Below are positions 17,436 through 26,799 of a DNA stretch of 60,585 nucleotides, piece by piece. Origin of the DNA: an uncultured Ruminococcus sp. (GTDB taxonomy: Bacteria > Bacillota > Clostridia > UBA1212); the NCBI GenBank assembly GCA_902792515.1, contig CADAZX010000007.1, positions 1 through 60,585 of the forward strand. The letters are read 5' to 3'. A program made the position numbers and the translations under genes. Numbering within the stretch: the first letter of the stretch is position 1; each line of letters opens with the position of its first letter. The notes below the pieces were generated by a model. The model was not told the DNA's origin. It did not search any database and saw only the letters and a program-made list of their open reading frames with translations.

Positions 17436-18305
17436 ATGAGCAAAAAAGAGACGATCAGGCTGATTTCGTTCGCGCTTATCGCGGCGATGGTGATACCGTT
17501 TGCGGGTTGCGGCGGCGAGGTGTATAGGGACGTTCCCGACAGCGCGTATTTAAAGAATTTTGATATTGGCGGCGACGGCGGCCTCACAGCGAAGGGCGTC
17601 AAGCTTTTGACTTTCGTCTGCCCGCAACCGGAGTATACGACCGCGCAGGGCTGCTGCTTCGACGGCAAAAACTGGGTCGTCGCGTTCAACCGCATCGACT
17701 CGAACGGCGAGGAGTGCACGCTTCTCTGCAAGTTCGACAAAAACGGCCGGTTTCTGAAGAGCAGCAAGGGTCCCCTCTATCTCGAGCACGCCAACAACAT
17801 TACGTACCTGCCGTCGAAAAACTCGTACTACGTAACGTCCTGCCAGGGAACGGTCTCCGAGTGTTGGAACGGCTACACGCTTGTCGACCGCAACACCCTA
17901 AAAGTAAAAGAGAAGGGCAGGCTTGACGCGCCGTTTTTCGCAATGGGGTACTGCCCGGAAAAGCAGGCGTTCGCGTCGGGAAGGTGGGCCGGCGAAACGC
18001 TCGATTTCTGGGACAAAAACATGAAAATCACGAATACCGTGAACGTGACCGCACCGGGTACGCTGTCACAGGGCGTTTTCGCGGCTGAGGACTTCGTGTG
18101 GTTCGTGCGGTCGTCGCGCAACGGCATCCACCAGGAGCTCCGCGTTTACGACTGGACCGGCGAACTCGTCAGAAGCATCCCGCTCGACCTCGAAAACGAC
18201 GCCGAATCCGAGTCGGTCAACATCGTCGACGGCGTGATGTACGTGACGTCGAACAGCGGCAACAGCGCGCCGCTCTACAGGGTGGAATTTTCGAAAATCG
18301 ACTGA
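17436..18305 (+). CDS. Lipoprotein of unknown function, possibly beta-propeller
   Basis: The 289-residue protein has a signal peptide with lipobox FAGC near residue 24. The mature part is rich in short strands with recurring W/Y-x-D/N turns and hydrophobic strands, which suggests a beta-propeller like those of YncE-type proteins. No catalytic motif is visible. It is divergent from the esterase lipoprotein and shares the regulatory region with the 22-bp repeats, so the two may be controlled together. A good terminator follows. Confidence 0.65.
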   Translation: MSKKETIRLISFALIAAMVIPFAGCGGEVYRDVPDSAYLKNFDIGGDGGLTAKGVKLLTFVCPQPEYTTAQGCCFDGKNWVVAFNRIDSNGEECTLLCKFDKNGRFLKSSKGPLYLEHANNITYLPSKNSYYVTSCQGTVSECWNGYTLVDRNTLKVKEKGRLDAPFFAMGYCPEKQAFASGRWAGETLDFWDKNMKITNTVNVTAPGTLSQGVFAAEDFVWFVRSSRNGIHQELRVYDWTGELVRSIPLDLENDAESESVNIVDGVMYVTSNSGNSAPLYRVEFSKID

Positions 18306-18350
18306 TTGATACGCTTTTATCGCGCGAATCTGTAAATTGTGCGGTTTTAA

Positions 18351-18372
18351 GGGGCCTTCGGGTCCCTTTTTT
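18351..18372 (+). terminator. Terminator with UUCG loop
   Basis: GGGGCC, TTCG loop and GGTCCC form a stem with one G-T pair, followed by six T. It follows the lipoprotein stop by 46 bases. Confidence 0.85.
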
Positions 18373-18412
18373 GATACGTTCTCTTTTCATACGTTCTCTT
18401 TTGATACGTTCC
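18373..18412. repeat. 15-bp direct repeat upstream of yerC
   Basis: Two full units of (G/C)ATACGTTCTCTTTT and a third partial one run from 18373. The rest of the 300-base gap between 18305 and 18606 holds a terminator, an A/T-rich run of TTCGAAAA motifs near 18455-18495, and the yerC promoter. Confidence 0.7.
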
Positions 18413-18496
18413 CGACCGTTGTTTTTGCGTGCGGCGGGCGCCGGAAATCCGGCGAAAATTATTTTCGAAAATTTTCGAAAAAACTTCGAAAATCGC

Positions 18497-18532
18497 TTGA
18501 CTTTAGCGAAGTAAAGTGCTAAACTGCTAAAG
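18497..18532 (+). promoter_or_regulatory. Promoter and candidate operator of the yerC-his operon
   Basis: TTGACT (18497-18502), 17 bases and TAAACT (18520-18525) form the promoter. CTTTAGC (18501-18507) and GCTAAAG (18526-18532) form a perfect inverted repeat around the -10 region, with another GCTAAA at 18518-18523. This is where a repressor such as YerC could bind. Confidence 0.6.
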
Positions 18533-18605
18533 CGAAGGCGGCCGGGGAGTTTTCGGACTGCTGCCGCCGCGCGACGAGATTACTGACCGATTGGGGACTT
18601 TAGAA

Positions 18606-18959
18606 ATGTTTGACTTTAACTCAGAGGCTGTCGACAGACTTTGCGAGGCGTTTTTGTCGCTGAAGGACAAGAGGGAGTGCAGGGCGTTCCTCGAGGACTT
18701 ATGCACGATCGGCGAATTTCAGGATATGGCGCAAAGACTGACTGCGGCGAAGCTGCTCCACGAGGGCAGAAACTACCAGCAGATTTCCGAGGAGCTCGGC
18801 ATCAGCACGGCCACCATTAGCAGAGTGAACAGATGTCTTAATTACGGCGCGGGCGGCTACAGGATGGTGCTCTTCAGGATGGATCAGAAGGAGATTATTG
18901 CCGAGTACGAGGCGGGCATTTCCGGAAAAAGCGAGTCCGGCGGAGAGGAGGGCGTCTGA
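18606..18959 (+). CDS. yerC: TrpR-like regulator YerC/YecD
   Basis: The 117-residue protein belongs to the YerC/YecD branch of the TrpR superfamily. The helix-turn-helix is at about residues 50-80, with QQISEELGISTATISRVNR as recognition part. The family is repeatedly found at the head of histidine operons, and to my knowledge has been predicted as a histidine-responsive repressor. Here it lies one base before hisZ and is clearly the first gene of the his operon. The start is ATG 18606, with GGGGA 9 bases upstream; a TTG at 18591 belongs to that site. A candidate operator overlaps its promoter, so autoregulation is likely. Confidence 0.9.
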   Translation: MFDFNSEAVDRLCEAFLSLKDKRECRAFLEDLCTIGEFQDMAQRLTAAKLLHEGRNYQQISEELGISTATISRVNRCLNYGAGGYRMVLFRMDQKEIIAEYEAGISGKSESGGEEGV

Positions 18960-18960
18960 C

Positions 18961-20076
18961 GTGTTTGATTTTGCGGACAGGATAACGTCCAGGCTCAGCG
19001 GAATATATGCGGGATTCGGTTACAGCCCTTATAAAATGAGCAAGTTCGAGGAGTACGATCTTTACGCGCGCAACAGGGAATTTTTGATTTCTGACGGCGT
19101 GATAACTTTTACGGACACCGACGGACGGCTTATGGCGCTCAAACCAGACGTGACGCTTTCCATCATCAAGAACTGCGACGCGAAACCGGGGCAGACACGC
19201 AAACTGTTTTACAGCGAGAACGTCTACAGGGTGTCGAAGGGTACTGATTCTTTTAAAGAGATTCTCCAGATCGGACTTGAGTGTATCGGACGCGTGGACG
19301 GTTACTGCGTGGCGGAGGTTTTGTACCTCGCGGCGCTGAGTCTTAAGGCGACGGGACGCGGGTTTGTGCTCGACCTGGGGGAGCAGGAGCTGCTCACCGG
19401 AGCGGCGCTTAAGATATCGGACGACCCCGCGGTGCTTGAGGAATTGATGACGTGCGTGCGCGAGAAGAACGTGCACGGGGTGGACGAGATCGCGGCGCGG
19501 CTGAATCCTGCCGGCGCTGCCTGTGCCGCGCCGCTGAAGACCCTTGTGGGGCTTTACGGAACGCCGGCCGAGACGCTGCCGAAGGTCGCCGAAGTCGCGG
19601 CCGGGATCGGGCTCGAAAACGCCTATTTTAAGCTGAAATCCGCCGCTGATGCCCTGGAGGGTACCGACTGTGCGGGATGCGTCAGAATCGACTTTTCGAC
19701 CGCCGGAGACAGAAACTATTACAACGGGATTGCGTTCAAGGGTTACGTGGAAGGCGTGCCGGAGCGGGTGCTTTCGGGAGGCCAGTACGACAGGCTTGTA
19801 AGACGGTTTCTGCCGGACGGCGAGGCGATCGGATTCGCAGTTTACGTCGATTCTCTGGAGAAACTTCCGCGCGAGCGTGAGGAGTTTGACGGCGACGTGC
19901 TGCTTATATACGGAGCAGACGCTCCGCAGAAGAACGTGCTGGAGGCCGTGATCGGTCTTAATGCCGGCGGGCTGTCGGTCAAGGCGGTGCCTTCGGATGA
20001 GGCGGAGGCTTTGAAACAGAGGTACAGACGTACCGCGTACGTTGACGGGAAGGGGGACGTTTCATATGAAAAATGA
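18961..20076 (+). CDS. hisZ: ATP phosphoribosyltransferase regulatory subunit HisZ
   Basis: The 371-residue protein is a histidyl-tRNA-synthetase paralogue. Class II motifs remain: the fMALKPDVT strand (motif 2 region) and GGQYDRL (motif 3 region). HisZ forms a hetero-octamer with the short HisG next door and confers feedback inhibition by histidine. GTG 18961 is the start; it sits one base after the yerC stop and gives the usual HisZ N-terminus, FDFADRI. The C-terminal anticodon-binding region of true HisRS is short here, as in other HisZ. It overlaps hisG by 11 bases. Confidence 0.92.
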   Translation: MFDFADRITSRLSGIYAGFGYSPYKMSKFEEYDLYARNREFLISDGVITFTDTDGRLMALKPDVTLSIIKNCDAKPGQTRKLFYSENVYRVSKGTDSFKEILQIGLECIGRVDGYCVAEVLYLAALSLKATGRGFVLDLGEQELLTGAALKISDDPAVLEELMTCVREKNVHGVDEIAARLNPAGAACAAPLKTLVGLYGTPAETLPKVAEVAAGIGLENAYFKLKSAADALEGTDCAGCVRIDFSTAGDRNYYNGIAFKGYVEGVPERVLSGGQYDRLVRRFLPDGEAIGFAVYVDSLEKLPREREEFDGDVLLIYGADAPQKNVLEAVIGLNAGGLSVKAVPSDEAEALKQRYRRTAYVDGKGDVSYEK

Positions 20077-20704
20077 TTTCATTAACGTCGCACTCCCAAA
20101 GGGAAGGCTCGGAGAGAAGGTCTATTCGCTTTTCGAGAAGGCGGGCTATCCGTGCAGAGAGGCCGTCGAGAACAGCAGAAAGCTTGTTTTCGAGAACCCC
20201 GATGCGGGCATCAGGTACTTCTGGGTCAAGCCGTCCGACGTGGCGATCTACGTGGAACGCGGCGCGGCCGACATAGGCGCGGCGGGAAAGGATCTTTTGA
20301 TTGAGTACGGACCTGACGTGTACGAGCTCGCGGACCTTAGGACAGGCAGGTGCAGGATGGCAGTGGCGGCGCCGAAGGGGTTCAGGGACGACCTTTCGGG
20401 GACACTTAAAGTGGCGACGAAGTTCTCCAATATCGCGCGCGAATACTACCGCGGAAAAGGACGCGACATCGACATTATTCACCTGAACGGATCGATCGAG
20501 ATCGCGCCGATTCTCGGGCTCTCGGACGTGATCGTTGACATCGTTGAAACGGGCACCACCTTAAGGGAAAACAATCTCGAGGTCATCGACACGATACTTC
20601 CGATTAGCGCGAGGCTGATCGCGAACAAGTCGTCGTACAGATTTAAAAACGCTGAGATAAGGAAGCTCGCGGATGCGATCGAAAAGGTCGTCTCGCATGA
20701 GTAA
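20066..20704 (+). CDS. hisG: ATP phosphoribosyltransferase catalytic subunit, short form
   Basis: The 212-residue protein carries out the first step of histidine synthesis, joining ATP and PRPP. It starts with VALPKGRLG, has the substrate site DVAIYVERGAADIG near 60, and the PRPP-binding motif DIVETGTTL near 160. At this length it lacks the C-terminal ACT-like regulatory domain, which explains the HisZ gene directly upstream. ATG 20066 has AGGGGGA upstream. Confidence 0.95.
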   Translation: MKNDFINVALPKGRLGEKVYSLFEKAGYPCREAVENSRKLVFENPDAGIRYFWVKPSDVAIYVERGAADIGAAGKDLLIEYGPDVYELADLRTGRCRMAVAAPKGFRDDLSGTLKVATKFSNIAREYYRGKGRDIDIIHLNGSIEIAPILGLSDVIVDIVETGTTLRENNLEVIDTILPISARLIANKSSYRFKNAEIRKLADAIEKVVSHE

Positions 20705-20748
20705 AAGGGATTTCCCGGAAATGCTTTTTTAGCCGGAAAGAGGCAGCT

Positions 20749-22035
20749 ATGATCAGGATTATGAAACTCGGCAGTGAGCCGAACGAACGGATTTTTGCCA
20801 GAACCGATATGTCGCGTGACGTCGGAGCGACCGTAAAAGCCATTATAGAGGACGTAAAAAAGCGCGGGGACGAGGCTCTTTTCGAGTACACCGCGAAATT
20901 CGACGGCGCCGTGCTGACGTCGCTCGAGGTGTCGCCTGAGGAATTCGAAGAGGCAAGGCTGGAGTGCGGGGAGGAGTTTACAGAGATTCTCCGGGAGGCT
21001 GCGGAAAATATCAAAAAGTTTCACTCGCTTCAGAAGCGTGAGGGCTTTAAAACGGTCAACGCGCAGGGCGCCGTCGTGGGGCAGAAGATCGTTCCCGTCG
21101 CGAAGGCTGGGCTCTATGTTCCGGGCGGTACGGCAGCGTACCCATCTACGGTATTGATGGATTCGATTCCCGCAAAAATAGCGGGCTGCGGTGAGGTCAT
21201 CATTACGACTCCTCCCGGAAAAAACGGGAAGGTTCCCGCGGCGATTCTCGCGGCGGCGGAGATCGCGGGCGTCGACAGAGTATTCAAAATCGGAGGCGCG
21301 CAGGCGATTGCGGCGATGGCCTTCGGGACGGAAACGGTGCCCAAAACGGACAAGATTGTGGGGCCGGGGAACGCTTTTGTGGCAGAGGCGAAAAAGCAGG
21401 TCTTCGGAGTTGTTTCAATCGACATGATAGCGGGACCGAGCGAAATACTGATCGTGGCGGACGGAAAGTCGAAAGCGTCCTGGGTGGCGGCCGATATGCT
21501 GTCTCAGGCGGAGCATGACAAAATGGCGTCGGCGGTGCTTGTTACGGATTCCTATGAGCTTGCGGAGGCGGTGAGCGCCGAACTCGAAAAGCAGATCCCG
21601 CTACTTGAAAGAGCCGGTATCGCGCGCGCGTCTATAGACAACAACGGAAAGATCATTGTCGCGGCAGATATCTGGCAGGCGGTGGAGGTCGCGAACGAGA
21701 TCGCGCCGGAGCACCTTGAGCTGTCGGTGGAAAATCCGGAAAAATACCTTGCGGCGGTCAAAAACGCGGGTTCCGTATTCCTCGGAAGGTACTGCCCGGA
21801 GGCTTTGGGAGACTATTTCGCGGGGCCTAACCACACTCTTCCCACCGGCGGAACGGCGAGATTTTCGAGCGCGCTGTCGGTAGACGATTTCGTAAAGAAG
21901 ATTCAATTTATCGAGTACGACGCGGAATCGCTCGCGAAGTGCGCTTCGAAGGTAAACGAGTTCGCGAAAAAAGAGGGCCTTACAGGACACGGCAGGAGCG
22001 TCATGATCCGTCTCGACGAAAGCGGGGAGATTTAA
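20749..22035 (+). CDS. hisD: Histidinol dehydrogenase
   Basis: The 428-residue protein performs the last two oxidations from histidinol to histidine with NAD and zinc. Family signatures are present: [15 protein letters not shown] near 123, [14 protein letters not shown] near 184, and [12 protein letters not shown] near 224. SQAEHD near 250 contains zinc ligands, and [15 protein letters not shown] near 364 carries the active-site region. Length and order are normal. It follows hisG by 44 bases, and its stop codon directly abuts the hisC start. Confidence 0.96.
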   Translation: MIRIMKLGSEPNERIFARTDMSRDVGATVKAIIEDVKKRGDEALFEYTAKFDGAVLTSLEVSPEEFEEARLECGEEFTEILREAAENIKKFHSLQKREGFKTVNAQGAVVGQKIVPVAKAGLYVPGGTAAYPSTVLMDSIPAKIAGCGEVIITTPPGKNGKVPAAILAAAEIAGVDRVFKIGGAQAIAAMAFGTETVPKTDKIVGPGNAFVAEAKKQVFGVVSIDMIAGPSEILIVADGKSKASWVAADMLSQAEHDKMASAVLVTDSYELAEAVSAELEKQIPLLERAGIARASIDNNGKIIVAADIWQAVEVANEIAPEHLELSVENPEKYLAAVKNAGSVFLGRYCPEALGDYFAGPNHTLPTGGTARFSSALSVDDFVKKIQFIEYDAESLAKCASKVNEFAKKEGLTGHGRSVMIRLDESGEI

Positions 22036-23109
22036 ATGAGCCGGTTTTTCAGCAAGAAATACGACGGTCTCACGCCGTACGTTCCGGGCGAGCAGCCGAA
22101 AAAAGGGCAGAAGTTCGTCAAACTGAATACGAACGAGTCGCCTTTTCCGCCGTCTCCAAAAGCCGTTGCCGCGGGAATCAAAGCTGTGAACGGACTGAAT
22201 CTCTATTCGGATCCTTTGTGCCTGAAACTGAGACAGACGGCTGCCGGAGTTTTCGGGGTAGGTGCGGGAAACGTCATTTGCGGGAACGGTTCTGACGAGG
22301 TTCTGAATTTCGCGTTCGCGGCTTTCTGCGACGGGCTGACGCCGGCCGTTTTTCCGGACGTGACTTACGGTTTTTATCCGGTTTTCGCGGCGCAGAACAG
22401 AGTTCCGTTTGTCGAGATTCCGCTTAAGGACGATTTTTCGGTCGATGTCGAGAGGATGGCCGCGGAAAAGGGAACGCTTTTCATCGCGAACCCGAACGCG
22501 CCTACAGGCGTGGCGCTTTCAATTGAGACAATTGAGTTTTTGCTTGAGTCGGATCCGTCGAGGATGGTCGTCGTGGACGAGGCGTACGTTGACTTCGGTG
22601 CGGAGAGCGCTGTCGGGCTCATCGGGAAATATGAAAACCTGCTTGTGACGCAGACGTTTTCGAAGTCCAGGTCGATGGCAGGCGCGAGGCTCGGTTTGGG
22701 ATTTGCGCAGGAGAGCGTCATCGCGGATATTGAGACTTTGAGGAATTCGCTTAACCCCTACAACGTCAACTCGGTGACGCTGGCGATGGGAGCGGCGGCG
22801 CTCGAGGACGAGGAGTATACGCGCGCAAATTGCCTTGTTATAGGTAAAAACAGAGAACGTACGGCGGAATTTTTGAGGTCAAGAGGCTTCGTTGTCACGG
22901 ACTCGAAAGCGAATTTTGTTTTCGCGTCACACCCGGAAATCGGCGGCGCGGAGTTCAATATGAAGCTGCGCGAGAAGGGCGTTCTTGTGAGGCACTTCGG
23001 AAGGCCGGAGAGGATCGCTGATTATAACAGGATCACGGTCGGGAGCGCGGAACAGATGGAATTATTCGAAAAAGCGGTGGACGCGATACTGCTTGAAACG
23101 TTAAAATGA
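22036..23109 (+). CDS. hisC: Histidinol-phosphate aminotransferase
   Basis: The 357-residue protein is a fold-type I PLP enzyme that converts imidazole acetol-phosphate to histidinol-phosphate. LNTNESPFPPSP near 30-41 is the typical substrate region. NPNAPTG near 153 and VVDEAYVDF near 175 hold cofactor residues. The PLP lysine lies in QTFSKSRSMAGARLG near 209. The start follows the hisD stop with no gap, so the two are translationally coupled. GGGGAG within the hisD end acts as ribosome binding site. Confidence 0.95.
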   Translation: MSRFFSKKYDGLTPYVPGEQPKKGQKFVKLNTNESPFPPSPKAVAAGIKAVNGLNLYSDPLCLKLRQTAAGVFGVGAGNVICGNGSDEVLNFAFAAFCDGLTPAVFPDVTYGFYPVFAAQNRVPFVEIPLKDDFSVDVERMAAEKGTLFIANPNAPTGVALSIETIEFLLESDPSRMVVVDEAYVDFGAESAVGLIGKYENLLVTQTFSKSRSMAGARLGLGFAQESVIADIETLRNSLNPYNVNSVTLAMGAAALEDEEYTRANCLVIGKNRERTAEFLRSRGFVVTDSKANFVFASHPEIGGAEFNMKLREKGVLVRHFGRPERIADYNRITVGSAEQMELFEKAVDAILLETLK

Positions 23110-23142
23110 CGTGTGAAATCTTTCGGGAGGTATCAAAGAGAG

Positions 23143-23727
23143 ATGAGAGACGCTGAGATAAAAAGAAATACTAAGGAAACCAACGTTTTATTGAAGCTTG
23201 CGCTTGACGGCGGGAAGGTGTCCGTAGACACGGGCGTGGGATTTCTCGACCACATGCTGACGCTTTTCGCGGTTCACGGAAGGTTCGGGCTTGAAGTGGC
23301 GTGCAAGGGCGATACTTTTGTCGACGACCACCACAGTGTCGAGGACATAGGAATCGCGCTCGGCGCGGCTTTCAGGGAGGCGCTGGGAGACAGAAGCGGC
23401 ATCTACAGGTACGGCAATTTCATCCTTCCGATGGACGAGGCGCTGATCATGTCGGCGGTCGATTTCTCGGGGCGCGCGTTTCTGGCGTTTGACGCGGAGA
23501 TGCCCGCTCAGAAGGTGGGCAGCTTCGACACGGAACTCGTTGAGGAGTTCTGGATGGGCTTCGTGAGAAACGCTGAGTGCACGCTTCACATCAAAAAGCT
23601 TGCGGGAACGAACACGCACCACATTATAGAGGGCATTTTCAAGTCGGCGGCTGTTACGATCAGGCAGGCTGTTACTGTCGACCCGTCGCTCGAAGGCGGA
23701 ATTCCGTCGAGCAAGGGCGTGCTGTAA
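23143..23727 (+). CDS. hisB: Imidazoleglycerol-phosphate dehydratase
   Basis: The 194-residue protein is a monofunctional HisB. The N-terminus RDAEIKRNTKET and the repeated metal-binding motifs GFLDHMLTLFAVHG and DDHHSVEDIGIALG are clear. A second set, FDTELVEEFW and NTHHIIEGIFKS, completes the active site. It lacks the histidinol-phosphatase domain, so that step needs a separate enzyme that is not in this window. I choose ATG 23143 because it gives the standard N-terminus; GGGAGG lies 12 bases upstream, so a GTG at 23113 cannot be excluded. Confidence 0.95.
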   Translation: MRDAEIKRNTKETNVLLKLALDGGKVSVDTGVGFLDHMLTLFAVHGRFGLEVACKGDTFVDDHHSVEDIGIALGAAFREALGDRSGIYRYGNFILPMDEALIMSAVDFSGRAFLAFDAEMPAQKVGSFDTELVEEFWMGFVRNAECTLHIKKLAGTNTHHIIEGIFKSAAVTIRQAVTVDPSLEGGIPSSKGVL

Positions 23728-23792
23728 ACGGTTTGTACTGATGCGGAAATTTGCCTTTGTATAGGTGAATTTTGAAAATCGGAGGACATTTT

Positions 23793-24434
23793 ATGACTGC
23801 GATCGTCGATTACGGCGTCGGGAATTTGTTTTCTCTTTGCTGTTCTCTTAAGTACATAGGCGAAGAAGCGTCGGTCACGTCGTCTCCGGATGAGATTATG
23901 GCGGCGGACAGGCTGATCCTTCCTGGTGTGGGCGCGTTCGGCGACGCGGCGGAAAAGCTGCGTGAGACGGGACTTGACGGCGTCGTGAAGGCTTTTGCCG
24001 CAACCGGGAAGCCGCTCATGGGAATATGCCTCGGAATGCAGCTGCTTTTTGACGAGAGCGAGGAGTTCGGGCTTCACAAAGGGCTCGGATTGATACCGGG
24101 CAGGGTGGTTCCGATCGATTCGCTTGAGGGCTGGGACAGGCGCCTTAAGATTCCGCATATCGGCTGGAACCAATTGAAGATCATTAAGAAGGAACCGCTT
24201 TTCGCGAACGTGAACGACGGCGACTGCGTGTATTTTGTGCACTCTTTTTGTGGCGTGGGGTGCGGCGAAGCCCTTGCGGCAGTGACTGAATACGGTGCGG
24301 AGATCACGGCCGCGGTGCAGCTCGGGAACGTCTGCGGATGCCAGTTCCACCCGGAAAAAAGCGGGCAGGTCGGACTTGAAATTCTCCGTGCGTTCTGCGG
24401 AATTTCCGCTTCGGGAGGTGAGTCACCGTGCTGA
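23793..24434 (+). CDS. hisH: Imidazole glycerol phosphate synthase glutaminase subunit
   Basis: The 213-residue class I glutamine amidotransferase supplies ammonia to HisF. The N-terminus IVDYGVGNL, the nucleophile in MGICLGMQLL near Cys80, and the HPEKSG motif near 187 complete the Cys-His-Glu triad. ATG 23793 has GGAGG 7 bases upstream. It overlaps hisA by 7 bases. A short hairpin-like motif lies in the 65-base gap before it. Confidence 0.95.
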   Translation: MTAIVDYGVGNLFSLCCSLKYIGEEASVTSSPDEIMAADRLILPGVGAFGDAAEKLRETGLDGVVKAFAATGKPLMGICLGMQLLFDESEEFGLHKGLGLIPGRVVPIDSLEGWDRRLKIPHIGWNQLKIIKKEPLFANVNDGDCVYFVHSFCGVGCGEALAAVTEYGAEITAAVQLGNVCGCQFHPEKSGQVGLEILRAFCGISASGGESPC

Positions 24435-25144
24435 TTTTTCCCGCAATCGATATCTACGCCGGCAAGGCGGTAAGGCTCTACAAGGGCGACTACCGCGAGA
24501 TGACCGTTTACAGCGAGAATCCGTGTGAGATCGCGTTCGATTTCAAAAACTCCGGAGCGGAACAGATGCACGTGGTCGATCTTGAAGGCGCGCGCACGGG
24601 CGGAACACCGAACCTCGGGCTGATATTGGAACTTAAAAAAACTGCCGGTCTTTTCACCGAAGTCGGCGGCGGAATCAGAACGGTCGAGACGGTCGGGAAA
24701 TATCTTGAGAACGGAATCGACAGGGTCATTTTAGGCACAGCGGCGGTCGAAAATCCAGACTTTTTGGAGGAGTGCGCTTCGCTTTACGGGGACAGGATCG
24801 CCGTGGGAATAGACTTGAGAGACGGGAAGGTCGCGATCAAGGGGTGGACAGAGAATACGGTCGTTGACGGGTTCGACTTTTTGAAACGCATCAGGTCTCT
24901 CGGAATCGGAACGGTGATAGTTACCGATATTTCGCGTGACGGCGCGATGCGCGGCACGAACCTTGAGCTTTACAGGAGGCTTTCGGAGATCCGGGGCATC
25001 AACGTGATCGCTTCCGGCGGAGTTTCGTCGATTGACGACGTGAAGGCTCTGAAAGAGATCGGAGTTTACGGCGCGATCATCGGGAAGGCATATTATACGC
25101 GCGCGATAGACCTTTCGGATGCGGTCAGGGAGGCATCATTATGA
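24428..25144 (+). CDS. hisA: Phosphoribosylformimino-5-aminoimidazole carboxamide ribotide isomerase
   Basis: The 238-residue TIM-barrel protein opens the ribose ring of ProFAR to PRFAR. IFPAIDIYAGKAV gives the catalytic Asp near residue 8. GGGIRT near 80, VGIDLRDGKVAIKGW near 126 with the second Asp, and ASGGVSS near 200 bind the two phosphates. GTG 24428 is the start, with GGGAGGTGA upstream. It overlaps hisH at the start and hisF at the end (ATGA). Confidence 0.95.
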   Translation: MLIFPAIDIYAGKAVRLYKGDYREMTVYSENPCEIAFDFKNSGAEQMHVVDLEGARTGGTPNLGLILELKKTAGLFTEVGGGIRTVETVGKYLENGIDRVILGTAAVENPDFLEECASLYGDRIAVGIDLRDGKVAIKGWTENTVVDGFDFLKRIRSLGIGTVIVTDISRDGAMRGTNLELYRRLSEIRGINVIASGGVSSIDDVKALKEIGVYGAIIGKAYYTRAIDLSDAVREASL

Positions 25145-25902
25145 TAACGAAAAGAATCATACCGTGCCTCGACGTAAGAGACGGAAGGGTAGTAAAAGGC
25201 GTCAACTTTAAAGATTTGGGAGACGTCGCATCGCCGGTGAAGCTTGCGGAATACTACAGCGGTGCGGGTGCGGACGAACTTGTTTTTTACGACATCACGG
25301 CGTCGGCTGAAGAGCGGAAGCTTTTCACCGAGATACTGACAGAGACGGCTTCGCGCGTGTTCATACCGCTCACCGTTGGCGGCGGGATTAACACGGTCGA
25401 TGACTTTGACAGGGTGCTGAAATGCGGCGCGGACAAGGTGAGCGTCAACTCTGGCGCGATTCGCGATCCTTCGCTCGTGGCGAAGGCGGCGGAAAGGTAC
25501 GGAAGCCAGTGCGTTGTGCTGTCGGTCGACGTGGCGCGCGTTAACGGGAAATTTCACGTTTTCGCGAAGGGCGGCCGCGAGGATACGGGAATGGAGGCAA
25601 TCGGCTGGATAAAGCGGTGCGTCGAAAACGGCGCGGGCGAGGTCGTGGTCAATTCCATCGACACAGACGGCGTTAAGAAAGGGTTCGACCTGGACCTGCT
25701 GGCGAAGGTCTGCATGAGCGTGAGGGTGCCGATCATTGCGTCCGGGGGAGCAGGGTCGATAGGCGATTTCATCCACCTTTTCAGAACGCTTCCGCAGGTT
25801 GACGCGGGGCTCGCGGCGTCGGTTTTCCACTTCGGAGAGATCGAGATCCGCGACCTGAAAAAGAAAATGGAAGAGGCCGGCGTTCCGGCAAGATTGGTAT
25901 AG
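25141..25902 (+). CDS. hisF: Imidazole glycerol phosphate synthase cyclase subunit
   Basis: The 253-residue TIM barrel joins ammonia from HisH to PRFAR. Catalytic Asp residues lie in [13 protein letters not shown] near residue 11 and in the VNSIDTDG strand; [11 protein letters not shown] and SGGAGS bind phosphate. ATG 25141 overlaps the hisA stop in an ATGA. Confidence 0.96.
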   Translation: MITKRIIPCLDVRDGRVVKGVNFKDLGDVASPVKLAEYYSGAGADELVFYDITASAEERKLFTEILTETASRVFIPLTVGGGINTVDDFDRVLKCGADKVSVNSGAIRDPSLVAKAAERYGSQCVVLSVDVARVNGKFHVFAKGGREDTGMEAIGWIKRCVENGAGEVVVNSIDTDGVKKGFDLDLLAKVCMSVRVPIIASGGAGSIGDFIHLFRTLPQVDAGLAASVFHFGEIEIRDLKKKMEEAGVPARLV

Positions 25903-25933
25903 ATTTTTTGGTGTTTTAACGGAGATTCACACT

Positions 25934-26581
25934 ATGGTTACGATTGACGAACTGAAATTTGACGAAAAAGGGCTGATTCCCGCGGTGGTGGTAGACTACG
26001 CTACGCGCCGCGTGCTTATGGTTGCCTATATGAACAGAGAGAGCCTTGCGATCTCGCTAGAGAAGGGGCTGACGTGCTTCTGGAGCAGATCCAGAAACGA
26101 GCTTTGGCTGAAGGGCGCCACGAGCGGCAACTACCAGCATATTATCTCTGTGACGGCGGACTGCGACCGAGACTCGCTGGTGATCGAGGTCAAGGCAGAC
26201 GGTCCCGCCTGCCACCTGGGAACGGATTCGTGTTTCGAGTATCCCGTGTACAAGAGCGACACGCAGGAGGGGTTCACGACGGACGCGCTCATGGAGATGA
26301 TCCTCGACCGGAAAATCAACAAAATAGAGGGCTCGTATACGTCGTATCTGTTTGAAAAGGGGCTCGACAAGATTTTGAAAAAGGTCGGCGAGGAGTCCAC
26401 GGAGGTCATTATCGCAGGCAAGGCGCAGGACAAGGCGGAAACGGTTTACGAGATTGCGGACCTGGTGTACCACGTGATGGTGCTGATGGCGGAATCGGGA
26501 ATTTCTCTTGACGACGTCAGGGCGGAACTCGGTCGCAGGCACGTGATCGACAAGAAGGTCAAGCAGGAGAAGATGACCTGA
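25934..26581 (+). CDS. hisIE: Bifunctional phosphoribosyl-AMP cyclohydrolase/phosphoribosyl-ATP diphosphatase
   Basis: The 215-residue fusion performs steps two and three of histidine synthesis. The HisI part (1-110) has the zinc and magnesium residues in [13 protein letters not shown] and HLGTDSC. The HisE part (115-205) has the helical MazG-like motif [13 protein letters not shown] with its Glu residues, and [11 protein letters not shown]. It closes the operon, 31 bases after hisF. Confidence 0.95.
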   Translation: MVTIDELKFDEKGLIPAVVVDYATRRVLMVAYMNRESLAISLEKGLTCFWSRSRNELWLKGATSGNYQHIISVTADCDRDSLVIEVKADGPACHLGTDSCFEYPVYKSDTQEGFTTDALMEMILDRKINKIEGSYTSYLFEKGLDKILKKVGEESTEVIIAGKAQDKAETVYEIADLVYHVMVLMAESGISLDDVRAELGRRHVIDKKVKQEKMT

Positions 26582-26665
26582 AAATTTGATTTGAAAAGCG
26601 TTTCAGCCGATTGTATTTGATTCAATATTTTACCTATAAAAAGGGAAAACTATCTTTTTGCACGG

Positions 26666-26683
26666 GCCCGTTGTCGGGCTTTT
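26666..26683 (+). terminator. Weak terminator after the his operon
   Basis: GCCCG, loop TTGT, CGGGC, then TTTT. The stem is only 5 bp, 84 bases after hisIE. It leads directly into the C-rich repeat at 26675-26728. Confidence 0.5.
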
Positions 26684-26728
26684 CCGGGCCTTTCCGGATT
26701 TTTTCGAGCCTTTCCGGGCTTTTCCGGG
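26675..26728. repeat. Degenerate TTTCCGGGC repeat
   Basis: Four to five degenerate copies of a CGGGC(C)TTTTCC motif lie between the convergent his operon and ABC transporter operon. They form alternative small hairpins and may together block transcription from either side. Confidence 0.5.
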
Positions 26729-26799
26729 TGCGATAAGACGGTTTTCCCTTTGTTGCCTTATATTGCTTTATCAGGCGCGCAAGGCGCGTAGAAGATGCG

